Source: Toxoplasma gondii ME49
Taxonomy: Eukaryota > Apicomplexa > Conoidasida > Eucoccidiorida > Sarcocystidae
Direction: 5' to 3'
Length of the DNA: 64,000 nucleotides
Assembly (NCBI RefSeq): GCF_000006565.2
Contig: NC_031479.1
Location: 2,232,001-2,296,000, forward strand
The notes beneath the pieces were generated by a model. The model searched no databases. It had not been told where the DNA came from and worked only from the letters and a program-made list of their open reading frames with translations. Each line of letters starts with the position of its first letter. The first letter of the stretch is position 1. The translations under genes and the position numbers were made by a program. Below are positions 34,530 to 46,600 of this stretch, one piece after another.

Positions 34530-37500
34530 TTATACCCACGAGCTCCTGCGTTCGCGAGAGTCCACAAATCTCACGACGAGTTCATAGTCGCATCCCTCCG
34601 CAGTTCCGTGCTTCTCCTCCATCTCCTCCGTCTCTACTTTCTCCCCCTCCTCATCCTTGACCTTCTCTGCCCTCTCTTTCTCTAGCCTCTCCTCTCCAGC
34701 CCCCGAACACAGATCGTTTTCTACTTGTTCGGGTGTGCCCGCATCGTCTGTTTCGTCCCCGTCCTCAAGAGTGCCTGGAAATGTGTTAGCAGGCCGGCGC
34801 CCCCCCTCAATTTTCCCGCCAGCCGTGTTGCTGCGGACCGCTTTATTCCAAGATGGCCACCAGAATTCGGTACTCATATGCCGACCGCCGTAGCCACCTC
34901 TGGCGTACAAAGAAGTGGACGGGAGTCTGGGAAACGAAGCGTGTGCACTTCCTCGCTCGCGCATCGCCCACTCCAGATGGGGGAGCTGGGTCCTGTACAG
35001 CATACAGAGCGGCGAGCGATACGCGCTGCCAGACCAGGTGCCCAAAGGCATTCCTACGTTCCCCGAGAAATCCCGCAGTGCCGCCGACGTAGAAGAGAGC
35101 TCCGTCACAAACGGAGCAAGCGAAAGAGGCGACTGAAAATAAGAATCGTACGGGCCAGACCCCCCTTTCCGGGGCACGGACGCCGCGGTCGGGTAGCGGC
35201 TCGCCCTGGATAGATCGCTGCCTGCTAAGCCACAGGAACCGATGGACGCGGACCGTTCTCTCCTGTATTTCGCGAAACCGTCCGGATCCACTGCTGACGA
35301 GTAAGAGCGATCGTCCTCTGAAGAAGAATCTTCACAAGTGTCGCACGACTCTACGGGGTTGTCGCTGTCGGCAGCCTCCGAAGAATCGTCTTCCTCCACC
35401 CACGGAGCCGCACTCGTACACACACATTTGAGCCACCAGGGCAAGTCCACATGTCTACGCCACTGGAGATACATGAAGATTATCAGAAAGAAAAAAACTA
35501 CACACATGTTCGAGATGGCCACAGCAACCCACGGGATGCGACCTCCACGGCGCTGTTTCTTCTTGTCCACCTTGGCCTGGGCACACATAGTACACAGAGA
35601 CCATATCCCAAACATTTTGGGTTCTTGCCAGCCAACTACCCCTCTCTTCGCGACGCGCCACACACAAAGAGAAAACAACGACGTGTCACTTTCAACCCAA
35701 CACAGAATCGATTCCTCAACAGACTCAATTGCCTCATCCACCATTAGAACAGATGCGAACCACTGACGCCTAAGTCGCCGGGAAAACGCTTCTCTGGTCC
35801 CTATTTTTCCACCTGGGAACTTACCTTTCGCAACTCCTCGGCAGACAGTTGTATATACACAACGCGAGCGGGCCCTCCATGCGTGCGGCGCATCAGCCTG
35901 CGGAAGGCCTCTTTCGCTGTGATACCCCAGCCAGTCGCGGGGTGCGCTCCCAGTCCAGCTTCGCCGCCTCCACCAGAAACGCCATGCCTGTCTCGCGGCG
36001 TGCTTTTCCCGTTGCCTTGCCCGTTCGCTGAACCTGGGCTTGCTCCGTCCGCCGCAGCCGCTGCCTGGGGGCTTTTGTCTGAGGTTGCGTCCTCGGGCTT
36101 CCGGGGCGCTCTGGCAACACCGGTGATTGAAATGTGGACGAGAATGTGTCCCTTTTCGAGCAGGTCGAGAGATCCTTGGACGCCTTGCGACGAGATCCCG
36201 CGGCCGAACTCCCCCAACAGGAGCCGTGGCTGATCGCTGCCGACCCACCGAGCCGTCCCGAGAATCTTGACGCGCGACGGGTCGAGTATCCCGCTCGGTT
36301 GCGACGATTTGGCATACAGATGGCAGGGTGTGTGGCAAGAGACTAGGCGAACGACATCGCGCCGCACGTCTTCAGTGCTGGTGAAGTCTTGAACAGGAAG
36401 AAGCAGCACTGCGTGGATATCCAAGTCCGTCGCCGGATCCGCTTCTGCACTCTGCACGCTGGCGCTGTCAAGGTCGACGATGTCGTTCAGGAGAATTACT
36501 GTTCGCCCCGCTGCATTCAGCAGCGACGGATCCCACCTCAGCTCGATGTTGAGGAGCTGCGAAGCTGTGCTGACAGGAAGGTAGCGCCCAAGAGGCACTG
36601 CGAAGTCCTGAGACCCCTTTGGACACGGTGCCCAGCTCTGCCCGGTCAAGGCAGTGTGGTTCCGATGCGCCCCCCCGTCTCCGTGTGAGGCGTCTTCGTA
36701 GTCGTCGCATCTAGTCCACGCCCATGCGTCAACCATGGTCAGCTGGAGCAGAGCGCTGTGGGCCGGAAGACCCGCCATCAACTCTTCCATGCGTTCGTCT
36801 GCGATATTGTCGCCGAAAACCCCCGCCTTTACTTCGTCCCCCCGCTCGCCTCGCAGGAAGTACCCCGTGACTTGGACCGTCGGGAGACGTTTGTCCCGGA
36901 AAAGCGCCGGAAAATGATCGACAAACGGCACGTTCTCCGAAACGAACGGCGAACGGCGCTCCCGGTCAAACAATGTCGACGATGAAGACACCATCGGGAA
37001 TCCCTGGAAGCGACGCAACGCCTTTCGAAGCTTATGGTAAACGGCATCCTTCACGTGGTTCTCCAGCCAGCGAAGAGCGTCCAGCTGACGGCTCGTATAC
37101 AGCATCCCTGCCCCCATTTGATGGTGTGGACGCTCCCCAAAAAGATAGTCACGCATGCCGTCCATCAGTAGAATACTCGTGCTCTGCTGCGGCCTGCGAA
37201 AAAACACACGGAGACACCAGGACCCCGAAAAACGAGGCGTATGAGGAGAGGAAACTGGAAAACGACAGACAATCGTGGCAAAGCGTGCAGAATCCCAAAA
37301 GGTAAGGACCGCGGATGGACTTTCAAGTCAAGCAAGATGTACAAAACTGCACCCTCCTTCTCCTCCCTCCCCGGCACTGTTCGCAGACTCACCGGCGGAA
37401 CGGGGCATCATTGACGACGGGTGCGAAGCTTCCATAGGCCCACATCAGGGGGACGAAGAACGCCCGTTCGCTGAACCACAGATCAAGTACGTGCTTGGCG

Positions 37501-40267
37501 AGATCCATGAAGTAGCGCGACTGTTGGCCAAGCGTCGTGAGTGCCGATGGGTCCTCGACTTCGAAAAGCTTGAACTTCACAATGGACGTCGCAAAAAGGT
37601 CCCAGGTGACGAGTAGCGCCTGAAACAAGCCCGTGCGGGAGCTCACTTGCTTCCGCACCGCAGGCAAGTGACGTAGACTGTAACTGAACTCTCGACTCGA
37701 GGTCATCAGCTCCCGCTTAATCATCCGGAGGTCGGAGCGCCGGTGGACGCGAGTCCGAAGATAGCTCAACTGCGAGGTGCACACCGGGACACACAGGACC
37801 GGAACACATGGGAACTCCAAACCGGGTTGGTGAAGGCGTCGAAGCCAAACTGCGGAAGGACGTAACGTGGAAAATAGGAGGAGACAGCGGCAGAGAGAAC
37901 GGTCACACGCTACGGGAGACTGAGAAACAAGTCGTTTGAAACTGCCGCCTTTTGTGGCTATTGGGTCTCTCGGCCCCCGAAAAGAAGACCCGCGTTCTCG
38001 CGTCGACTATCTCTCGCACACGTAGCGTGCTCTTACACCTCTCGTTGCGATTTTGTGGAGCGGACACCAATCCAAGAAGGCATACTGCGGGTCCCGGTGT
38101 TCGTCGAAACTCGAAGCTTTCCTCCGGAGGTTGTTGATAAACATAGCAGTTCCCAGACGGTACTTTGTGAACGTTGGCCATTCGAGATGATGGAGCAAAA
38201 GTACGGCGAATAACCGCGCAGATTCGTCATGGACGAGGACCTTCAGGCACATGCGGCGATAAAGGGCTGGTGCAAAGAGAGCCGCAGCGCCTGACGGGGA
38301 AGGAACAAGGAACTCAACACACAACAGAGGCACCACTGAACCAGAAGCGTCTTACACAATCGTTGTGGCTCGCAGAGAAAGCAGGGTGTTCACGACTCCA
38401 GCATCCCGAAGAATTTTCCACACTTCGACACAACGGTTACCTCACCATATTCTGTTTTCGGCCTTGCGTGAGCTGAGCTGACATATCGGGTAGACCACCG
38501 AGACGGCACGAAAACCACGCTATGCACGTCTTACTTCGGTGGCAGTAGGGCATTCAGTTCGGCTGAAGAAACGATCTGGAGGAGACGCCAGCGACTTACC
38601 TGCTTTCTCACCTTGCAGATGCCTCAGCTGTTGTTGCCGAAGCCAGCGACATGGAAACATCATTAACTACGTGCCGTTCAAAAGCTGCCCTTTCCTGGCG
38701 TCTCCCTCTTTGGTGGCAGTCTGTGCGCAGCAGTGCCCCTAGCTTTCTGAAAGTGGGCCCTCGAGAGCGAGAACGAAGACTCTGCTTCTCGGTCCCTATT
38801 CACATGACCTCTGCCCGAAAAGAAAAGTGTACTTCAAGGCTAGCCACCCCCGACTATGGGTTGCTTACCTGTGTCTGACGGGGGGCTGTCATGGTGGTCG
38901 TTTCCTCCACTGCCCGCATACGGGGGAAGCCCTGTTCCCTTTCCTTCGTGCCGGACTGGGCGCCACTCTCCTTTGGTCTCACCATCCAGTGATGCAGACC
39001 TTTTTAGCACCAAGTCGCCCGCATAGCGGGAAAATCTTCCGCCTCTCGAAAGTCCACTAGAGCCGCCACTCTCATCTCTGCTCAGTCCCCCGCTCGCTGC
39101 CACGTCTCCAGTGACGTTTTTTTCCTGACCGTGGGGCAGAGTCGAGCTTGAAGAATCTACGGCATCCAGGCGTGTCTGTCCTGATTCCCCCGGACCCTTT
39201 CGGTCCTCGAGGGGGGGTCCGGTCTCCTCTTTGTTGCCAGCGAATGCAGGACCACTGCCTGTCGCTTCTCGAGATGACGGACCGACCTCCACATCCGATC
39301 CGGCGAGTGGTGAACCGTTGTTTGTCTCGGAAGTTTCCTCTCCCTGCTGCCAAAAAATTCCTTCCTGGTCCCGCCCCAGATCGCTGGACGAAATCACAGA
39401 GCCATGGGTCTGTGCAGGAGTCCCGCTCGTGTCAACCGCAGAGACACCAGCCGCAGCACTGCCGTTCTTCGTGCTCAGCAGTGCATCCTTTGGAAGATTC
39501 GTGCCATCCAAGGAAACTCCATCGGCTCCCTCTGAAGGACCAGGCGTACCAATGGATGACGGAATATCTCTGGAACTTTCGTTCTGTACACGCTCTCGCG
39601 CCCCCTCCCCGGAAACGTCTGAAGCTTCTGGTGCTAGTTGCTGGTGTCCTTCGGAGCCGGAAGAAGGCGGAGCGCCGGGAACAACATCCACTTTTTTGGA
39701 TCCTGGAAAACGCTTCTCATCTGAATGTAGATTACCCTTGACATCACGCCTCTCTAGTCCCCGCCGATGCGATGCCGATGAGGACGGTGGCAAGTCGGAT
39801 GCCGAGACAACACAGACTAAGAAGAAGCACCAAATAATAAGCCGAGTGGCAAGGCAAATCGATAACACTGAAGAAAATCTCGCTTCTTGCCGCTGACCCG
39901 ACTCGCTGTCTTCGCATCTGCATTGCGCACGCCTTGTCCTGGGGTACAGACAGCGCTGCGCTAGTGTCAGTCTCGAGTCATGCGACCCACACTTAGGTGT
40001 CGACTTTGGTTCCACGAAGTACTCAAAGGCTTTAAAAATAAGGAGCTTGGGGGACTCGTTGATCACAGGGTTAGTACGCAACTTTCTCGTGACCGGGATT
40101 GGCCCCGAAACAACGCGTGCGGACCGAAACAATCCACCGACGGGGGCGGGTAGCGGTTCTACCGCCCCCCTTCCCAGAACATGATGCGAATGACGAGTCC
40201 CCGCTTTCCGGCTCGCAGCCGGAAGATCTGGGCACTGTTTGTCTCGCATAATCAAACAAGAAAACAT
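34530..40267 (-). CDS. Large membrane protein of unknown function (5 exons, 1543 residues)
   Basis: Exons on the minus strand: 40267-38869, 38290-38037, 37769-37393, 37193-35825 and 35762-34530. Splice sites are good (GTAAGC, GTAAGA, GTGAGT, GTAAGT donors) and phases match (1, 0, 2, 0). The last intron is only 62 bases but is required, because exon 4's frame stops at 35801. The first ATG gives MFSCLIMRDK. A strongly hydrophobic segment (LIIWCFFLVCVVSA) at about residues 132-157 looks like a recessed signal peptide or signal anchor, common in coccidian secretory proteins. An acidic Ser/Gly-rich region runs to about 466. The following 670 residues are conserved-looking, with little low-complexity sequence in the first 350 or so. 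A second membrane segment (CVVFFFLIIFMYLQW) is at 1211-1234, flanked by a KKKQRRGGR basic patch, then an acidic tail. No family was recognised. An extra exon between 38868 and 38291 was considered and not needed. Confidence 0.78.
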
Positions 40268-43200
40268 ATTGCGAGCGTCTAAAGTCCCGAAATCAAGCCC
40301 TGGAGGCAATTCCTACACGGGGTCGACGGCGCCGGGAACCGGTCCCAGACCGAGCGAGAAACAAAAGTGCTGCTCTCCGACCGACATAGTGGAACGTTTG
40401 TGCAGCAACAGAATAAGTAAGCCAAAACCCTCCTTTTGTCCGTGTACTTTAGAGAACGATATTGCCAAGCGTCTGACTAACAGAGACCCTCGAAACGGGA
40501 CACGCCTCCGCCTTCGCGAACTGGCTGCTGTGGGTCAAGCAGGTGGATTGCGGATGTTGAATTGAATCTTAAATTCCTTCGTTCCCTGCCCGTCCTCGTG
40601 AAGCTGCTTTTGCCGTCCATTGGCAGCGGCCGTCTTTTAGGACATACAGTGCTGACAACAGTTGCCACCGCGGGACGGGGGGTAAAGCATGCACATGCAC
40701 CGTCTTTTCCCCTGCAGCTCGGAGCGATGCACGAAATTGACTGTCATGTCGGCGCATGTGGGAGGAGACAAATAACTCACATGCGAGGGGCTTCGATTCC
40801 TCGAGACAGATGTCCTCCTCAGAATTAGGCAAGCAACTATAGCCAGCGATCTATGCTGGTCATTTCCCCCAAACCTCTTTTTTCGAAACAGAAAGAATGC
40901 AGTGATGGAAAGCCTGCCAGCTGGAAAGGGTTGCTGGAGTTTCTGGATCGTACCACTACCGTCGCTAACACTAAAAAGACCGATCGCCGGCTGCAGGAAG
41001 GGGAACTCACGTGAAACGAGAAGCTGGTCACGTGATTTCGGTGCGAAGGTTGCTGCTAAACACTTCGCACCAGGCACCTGCCTTATAATAGTTCAGAGGT
41101 GAGGCAAAAGTGCAGCAGAAGCCACCCCGTGTGCACCGAGAGCCGGTCAGAAAGCACTGTCTTGGCACCGTGAGAAATCTAAGCTCTCTTACAGACAACA
41201 AACAATAGCAAGAACGCTCTTGTGACTTATGTGGATGTTGATGTGGCGGGCAGCGGCATTTGGTGTGACGAAACCGATTGCCTAGGTGCACGTGGGACAG
41301 GAAATCTAGAACGTCACTTCTCGTCTACGCGGGTTTTTGTAGAATCGATTCTGTCGATTGAAGTGTAGAAGTGCACACTCGCAAGGATGTGTGCGGTTTT
41401 TGACAATAGATTTCCCGATTCTTCACAGGAATCACATTACCTGACGACGCGCGAAGTCCCATACAGTGGCTTTCGGCAACGGATGCGGATATGGAACCGC
41501 TCACGGCAGTTCGTGCGTGTGTGGCAAGGCAAGCACCAGATCGCGTCGGGTATATGCAGGAATAGTGTTGAAGCATCTGCAATAGCAGAATGCTTAAGTG
41601 TATCAGTGCTAAAAGGCTTTTAAACTCGGCATTACAGAAGAAGATACCCGAGTGTTCGTGATAAGCAGCGAAATTGCACACGAAGGCGAATACCCCTCGA
41701 AGTAGTGGCCTTTTATTTCACTTTCAAACACTGACAACCTCATTATCCATTGTCTGTGGAGCGCCGGTAAGCGGTGCGTTGACAAAAAACCGAACAGGTC
41801 ACCGGTTGTGGGTGAAGCTGCATTAGGCGCTCTGACACCTAAGGTGACTGGAGGTGTCACTGTCGGCAAGCCAGAAAGAAGACAACTCACCCGTGTCACA
41901 GCCGTTGTCATGAAGGAGCAATATAGGCGCAGAGAAGCTCCGTAATATGCTTTTTACCGTCACAGATGTTTTTGGGTCGTGATCTCCTGACATGAAGAGA
42001 CAGTCAAGAGCATCGCTGTTTTTGATAGTAAAACCCTCTAGTACAAAATTAATATGCAGCAGAACACTCCAACTGATTCGTCTGGTGGTGTCACCAGGTC
42101 GTTTGAGGATACTCCAGACGGTGCATGAATGTTCTACGTGATTCTTGAACTTTCATATTCGCCGTGGAAGACTCAGGAGATAACCGAAAAACCAAGGCCG
42201 TAAACGGGGTTTGTTCGCATACCGATTCTCCCGCGATCCGGCCTGTCATTGTGAACATCTCTGTTGGTCTTATTGGTTTGTGTTGTCACAAAACGGACTG
42301 GTGTTTCTGGCGAAGACCGTGCCACAGCATTGTATTCCCTTCATGCGCTTGAGTGTGGGGGTTACGTCATGAAACTTGGCAACTGTCCGCCAGAAGCGGT
42401 TCCAAACTACACGGCTATCGTTTCGCTGGGCTGACGCATACCTTTTGGCACAGAACTCCATTAAACACGCAGGCAACAATCTAGTGCATCTTGCGCTAAG
42501 GAGCGGACAACTGTTGGCATCTCTTGCTGCAGCTTCTGGGGACTGATACGCCATCTTTGTCTCCGCAGGATGTTCCCAAGCTTTCGAGCTTCACGCTTGC
42601 ACTGTGGCGCAACTAACATGGCCTGATTTCCCTTTCCACTCCTGTCTGTGGCGTCTGCCAGTTAATGTCTCCAGCAGCTCTGCGGGACTGAAACCAAAAC
42701 ATAAGCTTAAGCCATAAGGAATTAGGCGCGACACTCAATTTGAAAGCATTGCTGACGCCAAGCGATGCCTCAAACGAGCAGCCTGACTGCTAGACAAGCC
42801 TACGAACATTCCTCAGAGGCACTATGCGCGTGCCCGAGATTAAACAAGTGACCACGGTACTCTCGTTTCGTGTTAGAAACGCGAGCCAATATCACGCATG
42901 CGCTTGCTTTCCCTAAAGGAGGTACCTAAAATCGCAGAGGGAAACACAGGACCGGGAACTTCTAGGTTTGCGCCGTTAGCTCCCACCAGGTGCGCGTGCT
43001 ACAGACGCTCGAAGCGAACGCTTGCAAGAAAACGCGCAGCGCGGAGCGCTGAGGCGAAAACGGACGCAGTTCGACGTTCGGCGTGGCAGGTTCGGGACTT
43101 GTTGTTGTCATTTGTCTACGAGAGCCTCTTTTATCCCACCTTCACAAAGCGTTTTTACGTCTACTGCATTTTGCACCATTTCTAGAGCTGTTTCGAGTAG

Positions 43201-43542
43201 TCCCTGTCCCCCAATCTTTCTCAGCCTTGTCTTTGATGCTTCGAGTGACGCCAGCGCTTGTACGCGCGCAAGTCCCTCGAGCGTCGTTCTTGGCAGCATC
43301 GGTTCTCGTGAAGCACCGCGATTGCGGCAACAAACAAAGCTGCGCAAACTTGTACATGAGTTTTACGGCTCTGCGCATATGACTTACCACGGTTTTTTGT
43401 TGCCGCGCGGGACCTTAGCTCGGTGTTTCAGCGTCTCTGTTTTCAAATTCACTTGTGGCAACTTCTCGAAACCAGCGCGCCAGCACGAGGTAATGCGCTG
43501 TCTTGGCTGTGTTCAACGGCGAACCGGGGTCGCCGGCTCGAC
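40268..43542. other. Divergent intergenic region
   Basis: Lies between the start of the 1543-residue gene (minus) and the 5' UTR of the 2145-residue gene (plus). GCATGC motifs are at 40687-40692 and 42896-42901. Short open frames in it look random. Confidence 0.45.
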
Positions 43543-43620
43543 GTGAGTCTCTCGCTAGGGTCATTTTTATATCATTTTGTTCGATGTTGTTTTCCGTCTA
43601 GGATTTCTCCTGTGTTTCAG
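43543..43620 (+). other. Probable 78-base 5' UTR intron
   Basis: A GTGAGT donor at 43543 and a T-rich tract ending in gtgtttcag at 43620 flank 78 bases just before the start codon at 43657. No ATG is in frame between the acceptor and 43657. Confidence 0.5.
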
Positions 43621-43656
43621 TTTGGTGGTACAGTTTCCACGTTGGACAGCGGAAGA

Positions 43657-46600
43657 ATGGACACCCTCGAGTCGGTTGACTCTCTCGCAGCTCGGAAGCT
43701 GCCAGACAGCGTCGAGCCTCAACTCGACGCTTGTCTGAAAAATCCGGCGATGACTCTCCCGAGAGATGTCTTCAATCCAGAAGAGGACCTTTTACCTGAG
43801 GGTGAGTTGACAGCGGACTGTTTGTCCAGTTTATCCCGCGACGTTTCGAATTCCAACTGCATTTCCGGTGGTGTTGACCTCGCTGGTGCCTCCCAGGCCA
43901 CATCGTACGGCGAAGCCTATCCCGACAGTGCTGACCGCGATTTAGGTCCACAGGCCCCCGCTTTTCACTTGCATGAAGACGTATTGACACCTCTGTTTCT
44001 CCCTTCAGACCGCTCTGGCCAGGCTCACGCGTCGCCTCTAATCGCGAAGTGCGGTGCCGAAGATCTGGGTCACTTCGACGCAGATATCCGCGCTTCGTCT
44101 GTAAGCACAGAAGACCAACCTACGAACACTTTCCCAGCAGACGCCTCTCATTCGGTACCTGACGTCCCTTCTGAGACCTCCGATCACTGTCTGTCTGTTT
44201 CAGAGACTGCGCGGGTTGCTTCCGAGGACGAAGATCTGAGTGTCTCGTGCCATTCGTTTGTGGACTCTCCGGTGGGAGTGAGCAGGAAAAATGAGGAAGA
44301 AGTCGGCGACCACCACAGTCAGTCCACCGTATGCGGTGCCCAAGAAAATAGAACTGACCAAGAAGTGGTTGTCGGATTGACTCCGATGCAACAAATGGAA
44401 TCCCCTGGTACAGTCCCAGTCACAGACTGTGCTTCTGTGCCCCCCGTCGCACCACTAAACCACGATCCCCTGTTAGAACCGTCGTCGCACCTTGGGTTCG
44501 GACAAGAGGTACGCTTTGCAGAAGACGACGAATGCACTTTCGAGGAGAAGCCTTACCCTGCTGGGAAACAACAGGATAGAGAATCGAACCACCTGCAGGG
44601 TAGGGAGGTGTTGCCGACTCAACCATTGCCATTTCCTACGAGCTACGACTGTGTGTCTTCACTCCAGGAGCCTTGTCGAGACAGTAGCTCGTGGCACAGC
44701 TCTGATCCAGCGGCAGTGTCTCAGTCGTTCAACCGCCTTCGTGGGTTCGAACCGTGTGTTGTTTTTCCGAAACAGACGACGAGAAATTCCTTTCCTCAGG
44801 CCGCTCCGGCACTTCCCAGTGAAGCCGCGAAGGGAATCCTGAGGTTCCAGTGCCCATCTTTAGAAGAATCTCCGGAGTCTTTCACCGCCGAGAAGCGCGA
44901 AGAAGTCAGTGTCCTACCCCCGACCTTTCACTGCGACTCTTCCTCAGACTCGCCCTTCGCTTCCACCATCGCCGATGACTCTGCTCAAATTCGACGAAGC
45001 GCACCTCAGGCGATGCCTTCTTCAAGTTCCCCTTCCTGTGGGTCTCCCGTGCACGCCTCGTTGCGTGAACGTCTGCCGATCCACGCGTCCGTCGTCTCTC
45101 CACTTTCCTCTGCTCCCGCACCTCTTCCAGTGTTGTCGCGGCCTCCAGAACTGAGTAGCCTCTTCATCACTGCTTCTGCTGTCGCGTCTCCCTCGCGCGT
45201 ACCACTTGGGCCAGACACGAAGGATCCCGCTGGCGACTCTGTGTCGCGACGATCCATCGCTGCAGAGGTGCATGCTCCAGGCGATCTACCCAACACACCG
45301 CCTTCCACGCCGCAAGGAGCGAATGGAGCCATGCTTGGCCATCGCGTCCCTCCTCCCCAGGACAGGCCTCGCCGACCCATGTGCTCTGGCGCGCCTCTGA
45401 CATATTGCCAGCCTCTTCAGTCTCTCTCCAGTCGTCCGGGCGCGCTGACCGGCACAAAGAAATCTGAAGCGGAGAGACTTCTAGATGCGCGAGACGACGA
45501 GGAAACAGAGTGGAAGCGGCTCCGCGCGAAGTTCGAGACTCTGCGCCAACAAAGGCGGGAGGAAATGGAGAGGCAGTTGCGTCTCGACGAGGAACGGGAC
45601 GAGCGGGAGCTACAGCAGCTGCAGCTGAGGAAAAAACGTGTGGAAAAAGGGTTTGGACAGCCCTTAGCGGAAGGTCGCTCCGCGCTGGGTTTCCCCGTCG
45701 AACAGGAGAAAGTGCGCGAATCTCAAGGGATTGACGACCCCGAGTGCATGCTTCCCGAGGAACGAGAAAGTCACCTCTTGCAGGTCGTAGCCGAACAGAC
45801 TGACTCGTCGTCCTATATTCCGAATCGGAATCAGACGGCGGTTTTTGGATCCGGAACGCACCGCATCACAGAGACTGACCTAGAACCTTCCCTGCCCCTT
45901 CCCCAGTCTCCCGTACACACAGCCGGGGAGGCGAAGCTGGGCGACGATGCCAACTCTTCAGAGACCATTTCTGAAGGTTCTCACGATGCCTCCAAGGCAG
46001 TACCATTCGGGCCCGTGCCTGAGACAAAAGCAGACGAATGTGAGTCTGAAACTCAAGGACAAACATCGCTCCTTCCTCCCTCAATCGGGAGCATGACTGC
46101 GTGCGTGGGTTGCAGAGCAGAAGACCGGCTGCCCTCGTTCGGAGGGCACCGAGAGCAGAATGACCATTTCGAACAGGATCCTGAAGAAGATGGTCCGGCA
46201 CCGCCGGCGCAGCAGAGTTGCAGGAGCGCTGGCATCCTTGTGCCAGAGATTTCTTCTCCCAACACGGCACGATATCCCGAGCATGGCCAGCAAGCAGTCA
46301 TTTATTCACCCACAAGCTTCCAGGCCTCCAGTATTTCTGAAACTAATGGAGGTATCCGATACAAAAAGACTATTTCTCTTTCCCCCTCCGACGTCGTTCC
46401 CTGCGCAGAGACAGTCACATCCCCGCTTCCTCCCCGTCTTCCAGTTGCCCTACTTTCAGGCACTGCGGACGGCCGAACTGTCTCTCCCACTTCCACCTCC
46501 GGTTCACCTCTCTCGAGTCCTCTGCAGGCCGAGTCACCTCTCTCGTTTCCAGAGAGTTCCCACGCCGGCGTTCAGTCGCCTCTTTCGGCAGCGGAAGAGC

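Noticed and set aside
38600..38760. Extra exon between exons 1 and 2 of the 1543-residue gene
   Set aside because: An open block with a GTGAGA donor exists, but its phase does not fit the next exon, while direct splicing 38869 to 38290 fits exactly.
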